Shown: positions 10,592 to 22,000 of the stretch, one piece after another
Layout: each line of letters begins with the position of its first letter
How positions within the stretch are numbered: the first letter of the stretch is position 1
Origin: Prostheceraeus crozeri
Taxonomy: Eukaryota; Platyhelminthes; Polycladida; Euryleptidae
Direction of reading: 5' to 3'
DNA: 64,000 nt
NCBI GenBank assembly: GCA_907163375.1
Contig: CAJQUW010006858.1
Coordinates: 162,501-226,500, forward strand
The notes under the pieces: generated by a model
The model's input: only the letters and a program-made list of their open reading frames with translations
The model's database searches: none
Told to the model about the DNA's origin: nothing
Translations under genes and position numbers: made by a program

Positions 10592-11840
10592 CACATTTCA
10601 TCCACGACATCAATTGCGCATTTCGCTTCATTGTAATCAGTTATTATTTCCGGCTTACGGTGATTTTCTTCGGAAAGACGGGTGGAATGATGGAGACTAG
10701 ATAGCATCAGTAGGTTTTTCTTTTGGTTACTTGGTATCCAGCCAATGTACACTGCTTATCAGGTCCACCGAAAAAAAAGTTGTTTCAAAAACCTCTTTCC
10801 TGCGGTGTAATTCGGGTGGTATGTCTCTTTTGTTCGACATGATTGTTCCCAAATAAGTGAGTTTATATTCATTCAGAAGTTTGACCACTGTCGGCATTGA
10901 GGTGAAAAACCTGTCACATTTCTACCCGTTCCTCGAAAATCTTGAACTAAATATTCCACCAAGTTCTGGGATTTGTTTGCTTCTTCGTGTGTTTGGGCTG
11001 CCTGTGAATCTGTCGGTCGCTTTGTAGCTGGGCTGCCTCTGTAAATGTATCTATAACGTGCATCTGCTGCCTACCTGATCATCTCTCCGAGTTTCCCGGG
11101 TTTCTGTGGAAAGTACACTTTATGTGGGGATCGACAACGAGACAACGAATGACAATTCATCTACAGCAATACAATCACTGGCAGTGAAAAAGAGATGCAA
11201 ACGTTCATTCCTGTCGTCGAAGATTTCACGAAAATGCGTAAATGGGTTAGTTTGTTTCCTTGTGTTTCGGTCAATGCGACTATCAAATCTCAAACACCGA
11301 AGCCACATCTGCAACGTGTTGCGGCTCACGACGCTGCGATAAAATGGGTTTGCATCGTCGATAAATAATTCCCTCAGAAGAATCTGTGAGTCTTGTGAAG
11401 CTCCTCTATAATACATGAAACCAATAAGAGCTTTCAATCCTTCGATGTCGAAAGTTACATCAATGCCAAGTCTTATCCGCTTCTATTTGTGAATACATGA
11501 CGATCTTCTGTAGGTTATCATTGTCGAAAAATAATGAAAATAATCTACTGAGTGTATTAGCTGCAACAGCTTCAGCTGTCGGTCCTGGGGATTGACGAAT
11601 AACGTCCACTGCACGTCGCCTCCGACTCAGGGGAGGACTTGTATACCACAATTCACCATTCTTGTCTACAAGATCATTTGTTGCTCTTCTTCCATCACGT
11701 CTACGAATTGACGATTCATGGTCACTTTGAACCAAATCGATATCATCAGCAGTAGCAGTTTCTTCTTCCAAACTGTTCATAAGTTGAAGAGCTTCCCTCA
11801 TTGCTTCTCGTCGAGGTCCAATAGCGCGTGCAGCCATCAC
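10592..11840 (-). pseudogene. piggyBac transposase, N-terminal two thirds
   Basis: A DDE_Tnp_1_7-type (piggyBac) transposase would catalyse hairpin-mediated cut-and-paste at TTAA. The piece at 11460-11840 carries an acidic, arginine-rich N-terminus followed by the typical start of the conserved region (FFDNDNLQKIVMYS). The piece at 11120-11437 holds MYYRGASQDS and the SRN...LRFDSR block that precedes the first catalytic Asp. The DE of DELSF at about 11150 is the expected DDE region. Further down, about 10600-10640, the motif DYNEAKCAIDVVDEMC corresponds to the YN-x-KGGVD-x-D-x-M signature. Stops and frame changes separate the blocks, so it is a pseudogene. Its reading frame ends exactly at the Harbinger TSD. 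Confidence 0.8.
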
Positions 11841-12100
11841 CGAAGAATTCGCACAAATGACTGATCAGTGATCACTTGTTCATCAGGTGCAGTCAACACT
11901 TCCCATGATTATTGATTAGTCATCATCAATCAACAGCGCGCTGCCAGTAGTCTATTGTCACTTGGAAGTCAATTCCTCGCTGACGAGTGTATCAAACCCG
12001 TGCAGTAAATGTCACGTGATCTGGGTCAAATCGAACTTATATTAGAAGAATGCGGAGCAGCTGATTACAAAGGGTGATTGTTTTTATCACCCTTTGGAGG

Positions 12101-13162
12101 TTAACGGTCAACGGAAGTCAACTTTTTTTTAACTTTTTAACTTTCTAGAAAATGGTAACGATTAGTTTAACTTCCATTACTCTCATGGAAATCCGTTAAC
12201 TTTTTAATAAATATGCGGCTGAGAGCTCAGCTCGTGATGTCAAGTCAAATAATCACGGCAAGAATTCGACAGACTTCGAAGCTTCGGATGACGATGCCGA
12301 TTTCTTTCGGGGCATGATCCAAACTGGGAAAAGCGGTGGTTCATGTGAATCACCGCTTATTCCATCGTTCATTCCTGGCTATCATGCATTTGGAGGAAAG
12401 AAGAAGAATTCAGCGATAAGTCTTTCCGAGATAACTCTGTCTTACTGAAACTGTTCAAGAAATTCAATACTGGCATACTGGCAAGTGCCTCTGCAGAAAG
12501 ACTATTCTCCAGTGGCAAAGATGTGTTCAGAGATAAGAGGTCACACCTTACGGACAGAAATATTGAACGCTTGCTATTCATACGCGGGAATAAGTGCATT
12601 TGACTCGTGCCCTGAAGTGCGCAGGAATAAGTGTAAATATCATTAATCCTGTTAAACTGTTTGATTGTTTGATCCTGATTGATTTTTCAATTTTTAACCA
12701 AGTTAACACAGCGTGTTCTTTTAATTAACTTTTGTTTACCAAACTCGCAAATCACGTGCAACTATCCTCTTACGTTATTCATTCTGTATAACTACAGTTC
12801 ATTTGTTTTCTACAGATTTTACAGATTTTTGACACAGATGTTTAAAAGTGATGAAAGTATTTTTCGAGAAAAGCTGAATGGATAGCAAAGATGTAGGCTT
12901 ATAAGTTTTCACAAGAGGTGTGTGGGTCCCTGGCCGAAGAAAAATAAAGAAACTAAGAATAGCAGAAATTTATCTGTGAAGACACAATGTTAACTAAAAT
13001 ACGATTTTAAAGATAACATAAAATTTAACGAATTAACGGTTTAATTTTAACTGCCGTTACTTTACTCCCAAATTAACGGATTATTGTTAACGGAACTACA
13101 TGTTTTAATCAACGGAACAAAGTGAACGGAGCTAACTTTCTTTTTAACGCTGCCCATCACTG
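12101..13162 (+). mobile_element. hAT remnant with one end preserved
   Basis: The right end, read inward, starts CAGTGATGGGCAGCGTTAA, a common hAT terminus, and stops at 13162. Both flanks of the remnant are rich in GTTAACGG-type motifs (12101-12220 and 13030-13160), the subterminal repeats. The coding remnant on the plus strand (about 12230-12603) ends with the hAT dimerisation signature SASAERLFSSGKDVFRDKRS...NIERLLFIRGNKCI and a stop. Most of the transposase is missing. The left end is cut at TTAA 12101, where piggyBac A begins. Confidence 0.75.
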
Positions 13163-13164
13163 CC

Positions 13165-13304
13165 AATGATAACCTACTTTCTTTATATTCCTCATCTACA
13201 TCTGATAGTGCTGTGGTTCCCTTTCGATAGCATACCACGCACACCCTCTTCCTCGCTATCTCATGTCCATTTTCAAAATTTGTAATAGAAGAAGCAGTCG
13301 CCAT
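13165..13304 (-). pseudogene. Chapaev N-terminal fragment, cut by the hAT insertion
   Basis: The minus-strand frame begins MATASSITNFENGHEIARKR and continues CVVCYRKGTTALSDVDEEY, which parallels ARDVVCILCFKKSSTVRKLTEE at the start of Chapaev B. After about 47 residues the frame runs into the hAT terminus at 13162. It may be the missing N-terminus of Chapaev copy A (2223-3850), which lies on the same strand with only mobile DNA between them and lacks about this part of the protein. That link is inference. Confidence 0.6.
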
Positions 13305-13880
13305 GTCTCAGTAAACTTGTATGGATAGCGAGCACAGCGATGTCAAGAAAAGGCGATAATGATGTCAGCTCGCATGTATTGCAATGTCTCATTTACTCTT
13401 TGATTTTACGGACGCTTATGCTTCATGCGTTTTTCTATTGTTTGCACAGCTGTTCATCCGATCGTAAAAAAAAGTTAAATGAAACCAATTAACTTCAGTC
13501 TATCGAATATGAGTGCACCTGGTCAGATGTTGACACCATAACTGTAATTGAAATCAATATCGGTATGTTATGAAGGAGAGGAAACATGGAAGAGAAAGTG
13601 CATTCCTCGGTACATGAAGCCTATATCCGAATGAAAGCTCATGAACTAGAGTACGCACCGCACTAGAATACATAAAATGTCATGAGCCAATTTACATGAG
13701 CAATGTGCATGTACAAACATAACTGTGAACTGTGCAGAAATGACTGCAAAGAGATACAGCATAGTACGAGTACTTATTGCAACCTGCAGATACGTATTTA
13801 CTCAAGTACTTGATAATTATAGACATTAAACCTATAAACTATTAAATCAGAGGCGGCTCATGCGGCATCTTCGGCTGATG
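13305..13880. other. No gene seen
   Basis: AT-rich sequence between the Chapaev fragment and the tandem array. No open frame with recognisable content and no obvious repeat structure. Confidence 0.5.
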
Positions 13881-14457
13881 CAATGTCGTATTGGTCACCT
13901 CGGCGACCCTTTTTTTGTTCACAAGGCGCCAAGTCTGCCCGATGGATACGATGTCCCCCGAAAAAATCGGGGGTAGTTTGTCAATGACAGTGCAGATGTT
14001 GTTCAGTCCGGGCACCAATTCAATGCCTTGTAAATTCACTCTTAATTTTTTCGAGCCAACTTTCTCAACCACGGGATAAGACACTGTTGATATCTGCATA
14101 CTCGTACATTAGTAGTCCTACAGTTTTTGAAGATATAGGTGATTGCCAACCATCATGTTGTACACTTCTCGAGGTGGGTTGATTGTCCCAACAAATTACC
14201 TGATGGATACGAGGATGTGCATAAAAGCATGGAAATTATTGAAAATCCTCATAGAGAAAGTCAGTAACAAATTCCTATGCCATACGAACCAATAAAATAT
14301 TTTTGAAAAACGTTTTTGCATTCGTTTGTAAGCATTTTTACCGCATGCTGTGAAAAATGGTCAGGCATTTCAACTTTGTGTATTGAAGAAATTCTTCAAT
14401 TGCTGTGAACTACACTGCAGAATCGAAATCTGGATGCATATCCGTCCAAGTTTGTAG

Positions 14458-14895
14458 TCATAAGGTGGAGAGTGAATAAACAAGTGACAAGCAAGTAGTA
14501 AGTTCGTCCTTCTGTTGACTTTTCTTGAAATATACAATCGATGTATACATGCTGTTCATTACGACAAAAATTTTTTGCCCTCCAGAAAAATCTACAGCTT
14601 CATTTAGTTGAATAATACACAAGTTTAAGTATTTTCCATCACAAACAAAAGTAAATTTCATTTCAATTTTATCCTCAATTAAGTTTGCATAAATTGCATC
14701 CTTATGCTCTATAATAGGACTAGTAATGTATGTAGATATCGATAGTGTCTCATCTCGACATAGAATACTACATGAATCTATGATTATATTCTGTCCAATG
14801 CACTGGAAGGCAATGCTCTTGCCTTTTAGTATGCAAGAGATAAGATCTGAGAATAGCTGTTTGTGGTATTGGGTCAAGTTAAAATTTATATTCAA
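14458..14895 (-). CDS. Hypothetical 145-residue ORF within the tandem unit
   Basis: This is the longest frame inside the array unit. It starts MNINFNLTQYHKQLFSDLIS and ends SLVYSLSTL. Composition looks protein-like (mixed hydrophobic and charged residues, an IEDKIEMKFTFVCDGKYLNL stretch suggestive of beta strands), but I recognise no domain and no membrane segment. The matching parts of the other copies are broken by many one-base length differences, so only this copy keeps the frame. It could be the last exon of a longer minus-strand gene carried by the unit, or a chance frame. No function is proposed. Confidence 0.3.
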   Translation of the reverse strand: MNINFNLTQYHKQLFSDLISCILKGKSIAFQCIGQNIIIDSCSILCRDETLSISTYITSPIIEHKDAIYANLIEDKIEMKFTFVCDGKYLNLCIIQLNEAVDFSGGQKIFVVMNSMYTSIVYFKKSQQKDELTTCLSLVYSLSTL

Positions 14896-15279
14896 ATATT
14901 CTTGACAATCATGGAAATTTCAATCACTTTATTCCTAAATCATAGACTTCTAAATTGATGTGCACAGAAAAATGAGCTAAATTTGAAATAATTTTCTACA
15001 TGATCAGGCCAACCAACATTTGTGTTACAAAAGATCCAATTTTGCAGCTGTAGCCACCAGATTTCAAATAGCTTACTTCCTACGTATTATGCAACTTTGG
15101 ACTGAAGGAAAATCAATTTGGCACTAAACTTTTGGCGTGAGATTTATTTTAAAATGTGAATGTTTGGAATATTTCGGCTGATTTCGGTGTATTCACTTAG
15201 TAATGTTATATTGCAGTATCAGTTCTTGATTAAATAGGTTGAGATTACATAAAAGTATTATTTCTTTCTATAAATATAA

Positions 15280-15983
15280 TAATAATAATAATACTCGTTT
15301 ATTGTAAGAATGAAAATCAGACAGTACAGAAGATAGTTTACAGCAACATGATCAAATTACGAGATGATACATCGATAAATTTCAAAGTTATTGATGCGTG
15401 TGCACACTCAATATTCGAAGTAAAGTATTCCCAGAAGTTGAAGAACACGCAAATTGGATGCTAAGTCCAAGTATTGTTGTACAATGAGGTGCAGTGTGGT
15501 ATATATGAATTATATCGTCTTTGTGTTTTGCACAAGGGCATCTCATAATGTCCAGAAAATCGCAGTGTTGGAGGAAGTAATGCATGTAAAGCATGGTTGG
15601 CGTCGGACATAGCCGAAAATAATTTCATGGATTGAGATTTCCTTCTTGAGGAAAGGGTCGGAAATTCTCCACAATCACAATGAAGACCACATATTATGTG
15701 ATGATATCGTCTTTGGATCTTCTCTAGCTTCCAGGAATTTTTGTCAAGCAAACCAATGAATAAAGGATTGCAATATTCGAGGATAGGTAGGACAAAAGTT
15801 TTGTAAATACGAATGAGATCTTCCTTTGCCAAAAATTTCTTCAAAGTTCGGATCAAAAATAGATGTTTTGCGGCTTTCTTGCATTGGTTGTCAATATGCA
15901 AATCCCAAGATAAATGGTGATCATAAGTAATGCCAAGAACTTTCAGATGTTGTACAGCTTTAAAAGACTTTGACGATGAAGAC
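15280..15983 (-). mobile_element. 5'-truncated LINE, RT C-terminal part, TSD ATATAA
   Basis: On the minus strand the sequence encodes the end of a non-LTR reverse transcriptase protein: VLGITYDHHLSWDLHID, then KFLAKEDLIRIYKTFVLPIL and EYCNPLFIGL, followed by a tail ending in (TAT)n (the ATA repeats at 15280-15295). It interrupts array copy 0 precisely. The empty site is preserved in the copies near 18880 and 21125, and comparison gives a target duplication ATATAA at 15274-15279 and 15984-15989. The body is 704 bp and lacks endonuclease and the RT catalytic core. The style is that of Jockey/CR1/Rex-like LINEs. Confidence 0.88.
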
Positions 15984-18938
15984 ATATAAAGATATAAATA
16001 TAAAGGGTTAGAACTTTTCCTCTCCGATTGACTTGAAACTAACCATCCCGATGTAGAATTGCACGAGGATTCCGAATCTTGCCTCCCGTTTCCCCTCATC
16101 CGATGCTTCGTTGTGCCGCTAGAGAATCTCGTCCTGCATAACAACCGTACCATGCAAAAATCTTAAGTGTCAGAATATATGAAATCGACGATCGCAACTC
16201 TTGCCTAAAAACCATCTAAAATGGGTGGAAAATGTCATGAAGAGTCAGAATCTGGTCTCAAGTTGGTTTGTTTTTTTTTTGTCCCCCCCCCCTCAATCCG
16301 AGCTTCGTTTTCGCCCGCTAGAGAGCCCTTAACCCACAAATCTAACGACTGTCGTTTTTCGGAGATGTTCAAAAATCGTCATTTCGCTCTCAGCCTAACG
16401 AGAAAGGCATGAAAGGCCGTTCCCTCCAGTGAATTGTCTCACTCCTTAAACCTTCAAATGGATATTGCACGACTTTCTACGAGCCCTACAACCCAGGAGT
16501 GAAGCGATGTCCAGAGGAGGGGGGGGGACGTGAGACTGTTTCTCTCCGATTGAGTGAAAAAAACCAAAAAGGGGACGCCGCTCCCTCCAGCTACATGATA
16601 TTTTTATCACGTCCCACCAGATCTCCACCCAGATTATACAGAGGAGTATTCGTCCCGTCGCGGCACAAAAACGGCCTCTTCGGCGTGTGCAGCACATTGA
16701 AGCCAAAATAAAGATATAAATATAAAGGTTAGAACTTTTCCTCTCCGATTGTCTTGAAACAAACCATCCCGATGTAGAATTGCACGAGTGATTCCGAATC
16801 TGGCCTCCGTTTCCACAATCCGATGGCGTCTGTGATATGCCGCTATAAAAAGAGATATTCTCGTCCTTCAAAACACCGGTACCATGCAAAAATCTTAAGT
16901 ACAGGAAATCATGAAAATCGACGCGGTCTCACTCTTGCTGATAACCATCTAAAATGGGATATAAAATGTGCTGAGAGGATCAGAATCAGGTCTCAGTTTT
17001 CTCATCCGATGCTTCGTTCGCCCCGCAAGAGCCGCGAAAACCCACAAATAATCTAACTCGGTCGTTTATCGAGATGTTTCAAAAATCGTCATTTTCGCTC
17101 TCAACCTAAACGAAGAAAGGCAGGGAAAGGCCGTTTTCCCCAGTGAAAATGTCTCACTCTGTTACCTTCAAATGAGGAAAATTGCACGACTTTCTACGAG
17201 GTCCCAACAACGCCAGGATTGAAGCTACTGTCCAGAGGAGGGGGGGGACGTGAGAACTTGTTTCTCTCCATTGACTTATGAAAAAAACCAAAAGGGGGGG
17301 ACGCCTCTGCCCCTCCAGCTACTATGATAGTTAAATCGACGTCCACCATATGCTCCACCCAGTATGATTCAGAGAGAATTCATTCCGTCGCGTCACAAAA
17401 CGTCCTCTTCGGCGTGTGGCATCACATTGTCCGCCGCTCGTCACCTTGGCGACCCATTTTTTTGTTCATCCAAAGGCGCCAAGTCTGCCCGATGGATACG
17501 ATGTTCCCCGAAAAAATCGGGGGTAGTTTGTCAATGACAGTGCAGATGTTGTTCAGTCCTGGGCAACCAATTCAATGCCTTGTAAATTCACTCTTAATTT
17601 TTTTTTTTTCGAGCCAATAACTTTCTCAAACCCCACGGGATAAGACACTGTTGATATCTGCATACTCGTACATTAGTAGTCCTACAGTTTTTTTTGAAGA
17701 TATAGGTGATTGCCAACCATCATGTTGTACACTTCTCGAGGTGGGTTGTATTTGTCCCAACAAATTACCTGATGGATACGAGTATGCTGCATAAAAGCAT
17801 GGAAATTATTGAAAATCCTCAAGAGAAAGTCAGTAACAAATTCCTATGCCATACGAACCAATAAAATATCTTTTGAAAAACGTTTTTGCATTCGTTTGTA
17901 AGCATTTTTACCGCGATGCCTGTGAAAATGGTCAGGCATTTCAACTTTGTGTATTGAAGAAATTCTTCAAGTTGCTGTGAACGTACAGCTGCGGAATCGA
18001 AATCTGGCTTGCATATCCGCCCAAGTTTGTAGTCATAAGGCGGTGGAGAAGTGATAAACAAGTGACAAGCCAGTAGTAAAGTTCGTCCTCTTCTGTTGAC
18101 TTTTTCTTGAAATATACCAAATCGATGTATACATGGCTGTTTCATTACGACAAAAATTTTTGCCCTCCAGAAAAATCTACCAGCTTCATTCAATTGAATA
18201 ATACAACAAGGTTAAGTATTTTCCATCAAAACATAAAAGTAAATTCCATTTCATTTTATCCTCAATTAAAGTTTTGCCATAAATTGCTCTCCTTATCTCT
18301 ATAATAGGACTAATAATGTATGTAGATATCGATATGTTTGTCTCATCTCGACATAGAATACCTACATGGAATCTATGATTATATTCTGTCCAATGCACTG
18401 GGAAGGCAATGCTCTTGCCTTAGTATGCAAGAGATAAGATCTGAGAATACTGTTTGTGGTATTGGGGCGGGTCAAGTTAAATTTATATTCAAATATTCTT
18501 GACAATCATGGAAATTTCAATCACTTTATTCCTAAATCATGGGGGAGACTTTCTAAATTGATGGTGCACAGAAAAATGAGCTAAATTTTGAAATAATTTT
18601 CTACCATGATCAGGCCAACCAACATTTGTGTTACAAAAGATCCAATTTTGCAGCTATAGCCACCAGATTTCAAATAGCTTCTACGTATCCTACGTATTAT
18701 GCAACTTTGGACTGAAGGAAAATCAATTTGGCACTAAACTTTTGGTGTGAGATTTATTTTAAAATGTGAATGTTTGGAATATTTCGGTTAATTTCGGTGT
18801 ATTCACTTAGTAATGTTATATTGCAGTATCAGTTCTTGATTAAATAGGTTGAGATTACTTAAAAGTATTATTTCTTTCTATAAATATAAAGAAAGATATA
18901 AATATAAAGGGTTAGAACTTTTCCTCTCCGATTGACTT

Positions 18939-19068
18939 AAAAAAAAAAATAAATAAAAAAAGAACAACTCTATTCAAACTTTCGGGTATCATTTCCTAGT
19001 TAACATCTATAAGTTCTTTTATCCTCTTACTCAACATTCTAAATCCCCTTTTCATTTTCGACCCCTAA
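18939..19068. repeat. About 130-bp insertion specific to one array copy
   Basis: In the copy starting at 18894 the junction GATTGACTT / AACCATCCC is separated by an A-rich then T/C-rich segment (starts TTAAAAAAAAAAATAAATAA) that is absent from the equivalent place in the other copies. The A-rich edge suggests a small retroposed piece, but no family is recognised. Confidence 0.6.
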
Positions 19069-22000
19069 CCATCCCCGATGTAGAAATTGCACGAGGATTC
19101 CGAATCTGGCCTCCGTTTCCTCATCCGATGCTTCGTTTTGCCGCTAGAGATCATTCTCGGTCCTTCAAAACAGCCGTTACCATGCAAAAATCTTAAGTGT
19201 CAGAAATCATGAAAATCGACGAGTCTCAAGTACTCTTGCTATAAACCATCTAAATGGGTGTAAAATGTCATGAAGAGTCAGAATCTGGTCTCAGTTTTCT
19301 CATCCGATGCTTCGTTCGCCCGCTAGAGCCCAAAATACCCACAAACTTACTAACTCTGTCGTTTTTCGGAGATGTTCAAAAATCGTCATTTCGCTCTCAA
19401 GCCTAAACTAAGAAGGCAATGGAAAGGCCGTTTCCTCCAGTGAAATTGTTCGGGCGATCACTTACCTTTCAAACGAGCTATTGCACGACTTTCTACGATC
19501 CCTACACCAGGAATGAAGCCACTGTCCAGGGGGGGGGACGGTGAGAACATTTTCTCTCCGATTGACTTGGGAAAAAAAAAAAATAACCAAAAAGGGGGGG
19601 ACGCCTCTGCCCTCCAGCTACGATGATATTTTTATCACGTTCCACCATATCCTTCACCAGTATGTATTCCAGAGAGGATTCATTCCCGTCGGCGTCACAA
19701 AACGTCCTCTTCGGCGTGTGCAGCACATTCCGCTCGTCACCTTTCCGTCACCTGGTCGAACCTTTTTTTGTTCACAGGGCGCCAAGTCTGCCCGATGGAT
19801 ACGATGTTCCCCGAAAAAATCGGGGTATTTTGTCAATGACAGTGCAGATGTTGTTCAGTCCGGGCACCAATTCAATGCCTTGTAAATTCACTCTTAATTT
19901 TTTTCGAGCCAACTTTCCTCAACCACGGATAAGACACTGTTGATATCTGCATACTCGTACATTAGTAGTCCTACAGTTTTTGAAGATATAGGATGATTGC
20001 CAACCATCATTTGTACACTTCTCGAGGGTGGGTTGATTGTCCCAACAAATTACCTGATGGATACGAGTATGTGCATAAAAGCATGGAAATTATTGAAAAT
20101 CCTCATAGAGAAAGTCAGTAACAAATTCCTATGCCATACGAACCAATAAAATATTTTTGAAAAACGTTTTTGCATTCGTTTGTAAGCATTTTTTACCGCG
20201 ATGCTGTGAAAATGGTCAGGCATTTCAACTTTGTGTATTGAAGAAATTCTTCAATTGCTGTTGAACTACACTGCGAATCGAAATACTGGCTGCATATCCG
20301 CCCAAGTTTGTAGTCATAGGTGGAGAAGTGAATAAACAAGTGACAAGCAAGTAGTAAGTTCGTCCTTCTGTTGACTTTTTCTTGAAATATACAATCGATG
20401 TATACATGGCTGTTCATTACGACAAAAATTTTTGCCCTCCAGAAAAATCTACAGCTTCATTCAATTGAATAATACACAAGTTTAAGTATTTTCCATCAAA
20501 ACAAAAGTAAATTTCATTTCATTTTATCCTCAATTAAAGTTTTGCATAAATTGCTTCCTTATGCTCTATAATAGGACTAATAATGTATGTAGATATCGAT
20601 AGTGTCTCATCTCGACATAGAATACTACATGGAATCTATGATTATATTCTGTCCAATGCACTGGAAGGCAATGCTCTTGCCTTAGTATGCAAGAGATAAG
20701 ATCTGAGAATAGCTGTTTGTGGTATTGGTCAAGTTAAAATTTATATTCAAATATTCTTGACAATCATGGAAATTTCAATCACTTTATTCCTAAATCATAG
20801 ACTTCTAAATTGATGTGCACAGAAAAATGAGCTAAATTTGAAATAATTTTCTACATGATCAGGCCAACCAACATTTGTGTTACAAAAGATCCAATTTTGC
20901 AGCTATAGCCACCAGATTTCAAATAGCTTACTTCCTACGTATTATGCAACTTTGGACTGAAGGAAAATCAATTTGGCACTAAACTTTTTGGCGTGAGATT
21001 TATTTTAAAATGTGAATGTTTGGAATATTTCGGCTGATTTCGGTGTATTCACATTAGTAATAGTTATATTGCAGTATCAGTTCTTGATTAAATAGGTTGA
21101 GATTACTTAAAAGTATTATTTCTTTCTATAAATATAAAGATATAAATATAAAGGGTTAGAACTTTTCCTCTCCGATTGACTTGAAACAAACCATCCCGAT
21201 TTTAATTGTAGAATTGCACGAGGATTCCGAATCTGGCCTCCGTTTCCTCAGCCGATGCTTCGTTTTGAGAACGCTAGAGATATTCTCGTCCTTCAAAACA
21301 CCGTTACCATGCAAAAATCATAAGTGTCAGAAATCTAGAAAATCGACGAGTATCAACTCTTGTATAAACCATCTATAAATGGTGGGGTGTAAAATTGTCA
21401 TGGAGAGTCAGAAGTCCTGGGTAGGTCTCAGTTTTCTCATCCGATGCTTCGTTCGACCCGCTAGAGCCCAAAACCCACAAAATTCTAACATCTGTCGTTT
21501 TTTCCGGAGATGTTCAAAAATCGTCATTTCGCTCTCAAAGCCGTAGAACGAAGAAAGGCATGGAAAAGAAATGGTATATAATTAATCAAAATTGGAAAAA
21601 GGCCGTTTCCTCCAGTGAAATTGTCTCAACTCTTACCTTTTCAAACGAGCTAGTTGCACGACTTTCTACGATCCCTACAACCCAGGATTGAAGACCCGCC
21701 AAGCCAGTGTCCCATGGGGGGGGGGTACGTGAGAACTTTTTTCTCAACCGATTGACTTGAAAATAACCAAAAAGGGGTGACGCCTCTGCCCTCCCCAGCT
21801 ACTATGATTATTTTTATCACGTCCACCATATCTCCACCAGTATGTAATCAGAGAGTATTCATTCCCGTCGCGTCACAAAACGTCCTCTTCGGCGTGTGCA
21901 GCCACATTTCCGCTCTCGTCACCACGTTGTCCGTCACCGTTGGCGACCCTTTCTTTGTTCACAAGGCGCCAAGTCTGCCCGATTGGATACGATGTTTCCC

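Larger units (their letters stand above)
3860..12104 (-). mobile_element. piggyBac element A, split by a Harbinger insertion
   Basis: The transposase coding parts lie on the minus strand at 10592-11840 and about 3880-4120, on either side of a 6.5-kb PIF/Harbinger element. The upstream end is at TTAA 12101-12104; read inward it starts CCTCCAAAGGGTGAT and forms an 11-bp hairpin with 12068-12078. The far (3') end was not located and may be lost where Chapaev A sequence begins near 3850. The TTAA at 12101 lies within GTTAACGG-rich terminal sequence of the neighbouring hAT remnant, so this piggyBac probably inserted into that hAT. Confidence 0.7.

Noticed and set aside
13842-14099. 85-residue minus-strand ORF at the start of the tandem array
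   Set aside because: Most of it is not preserved in frame in other copies and no domain is visible; kept only as part of the array.
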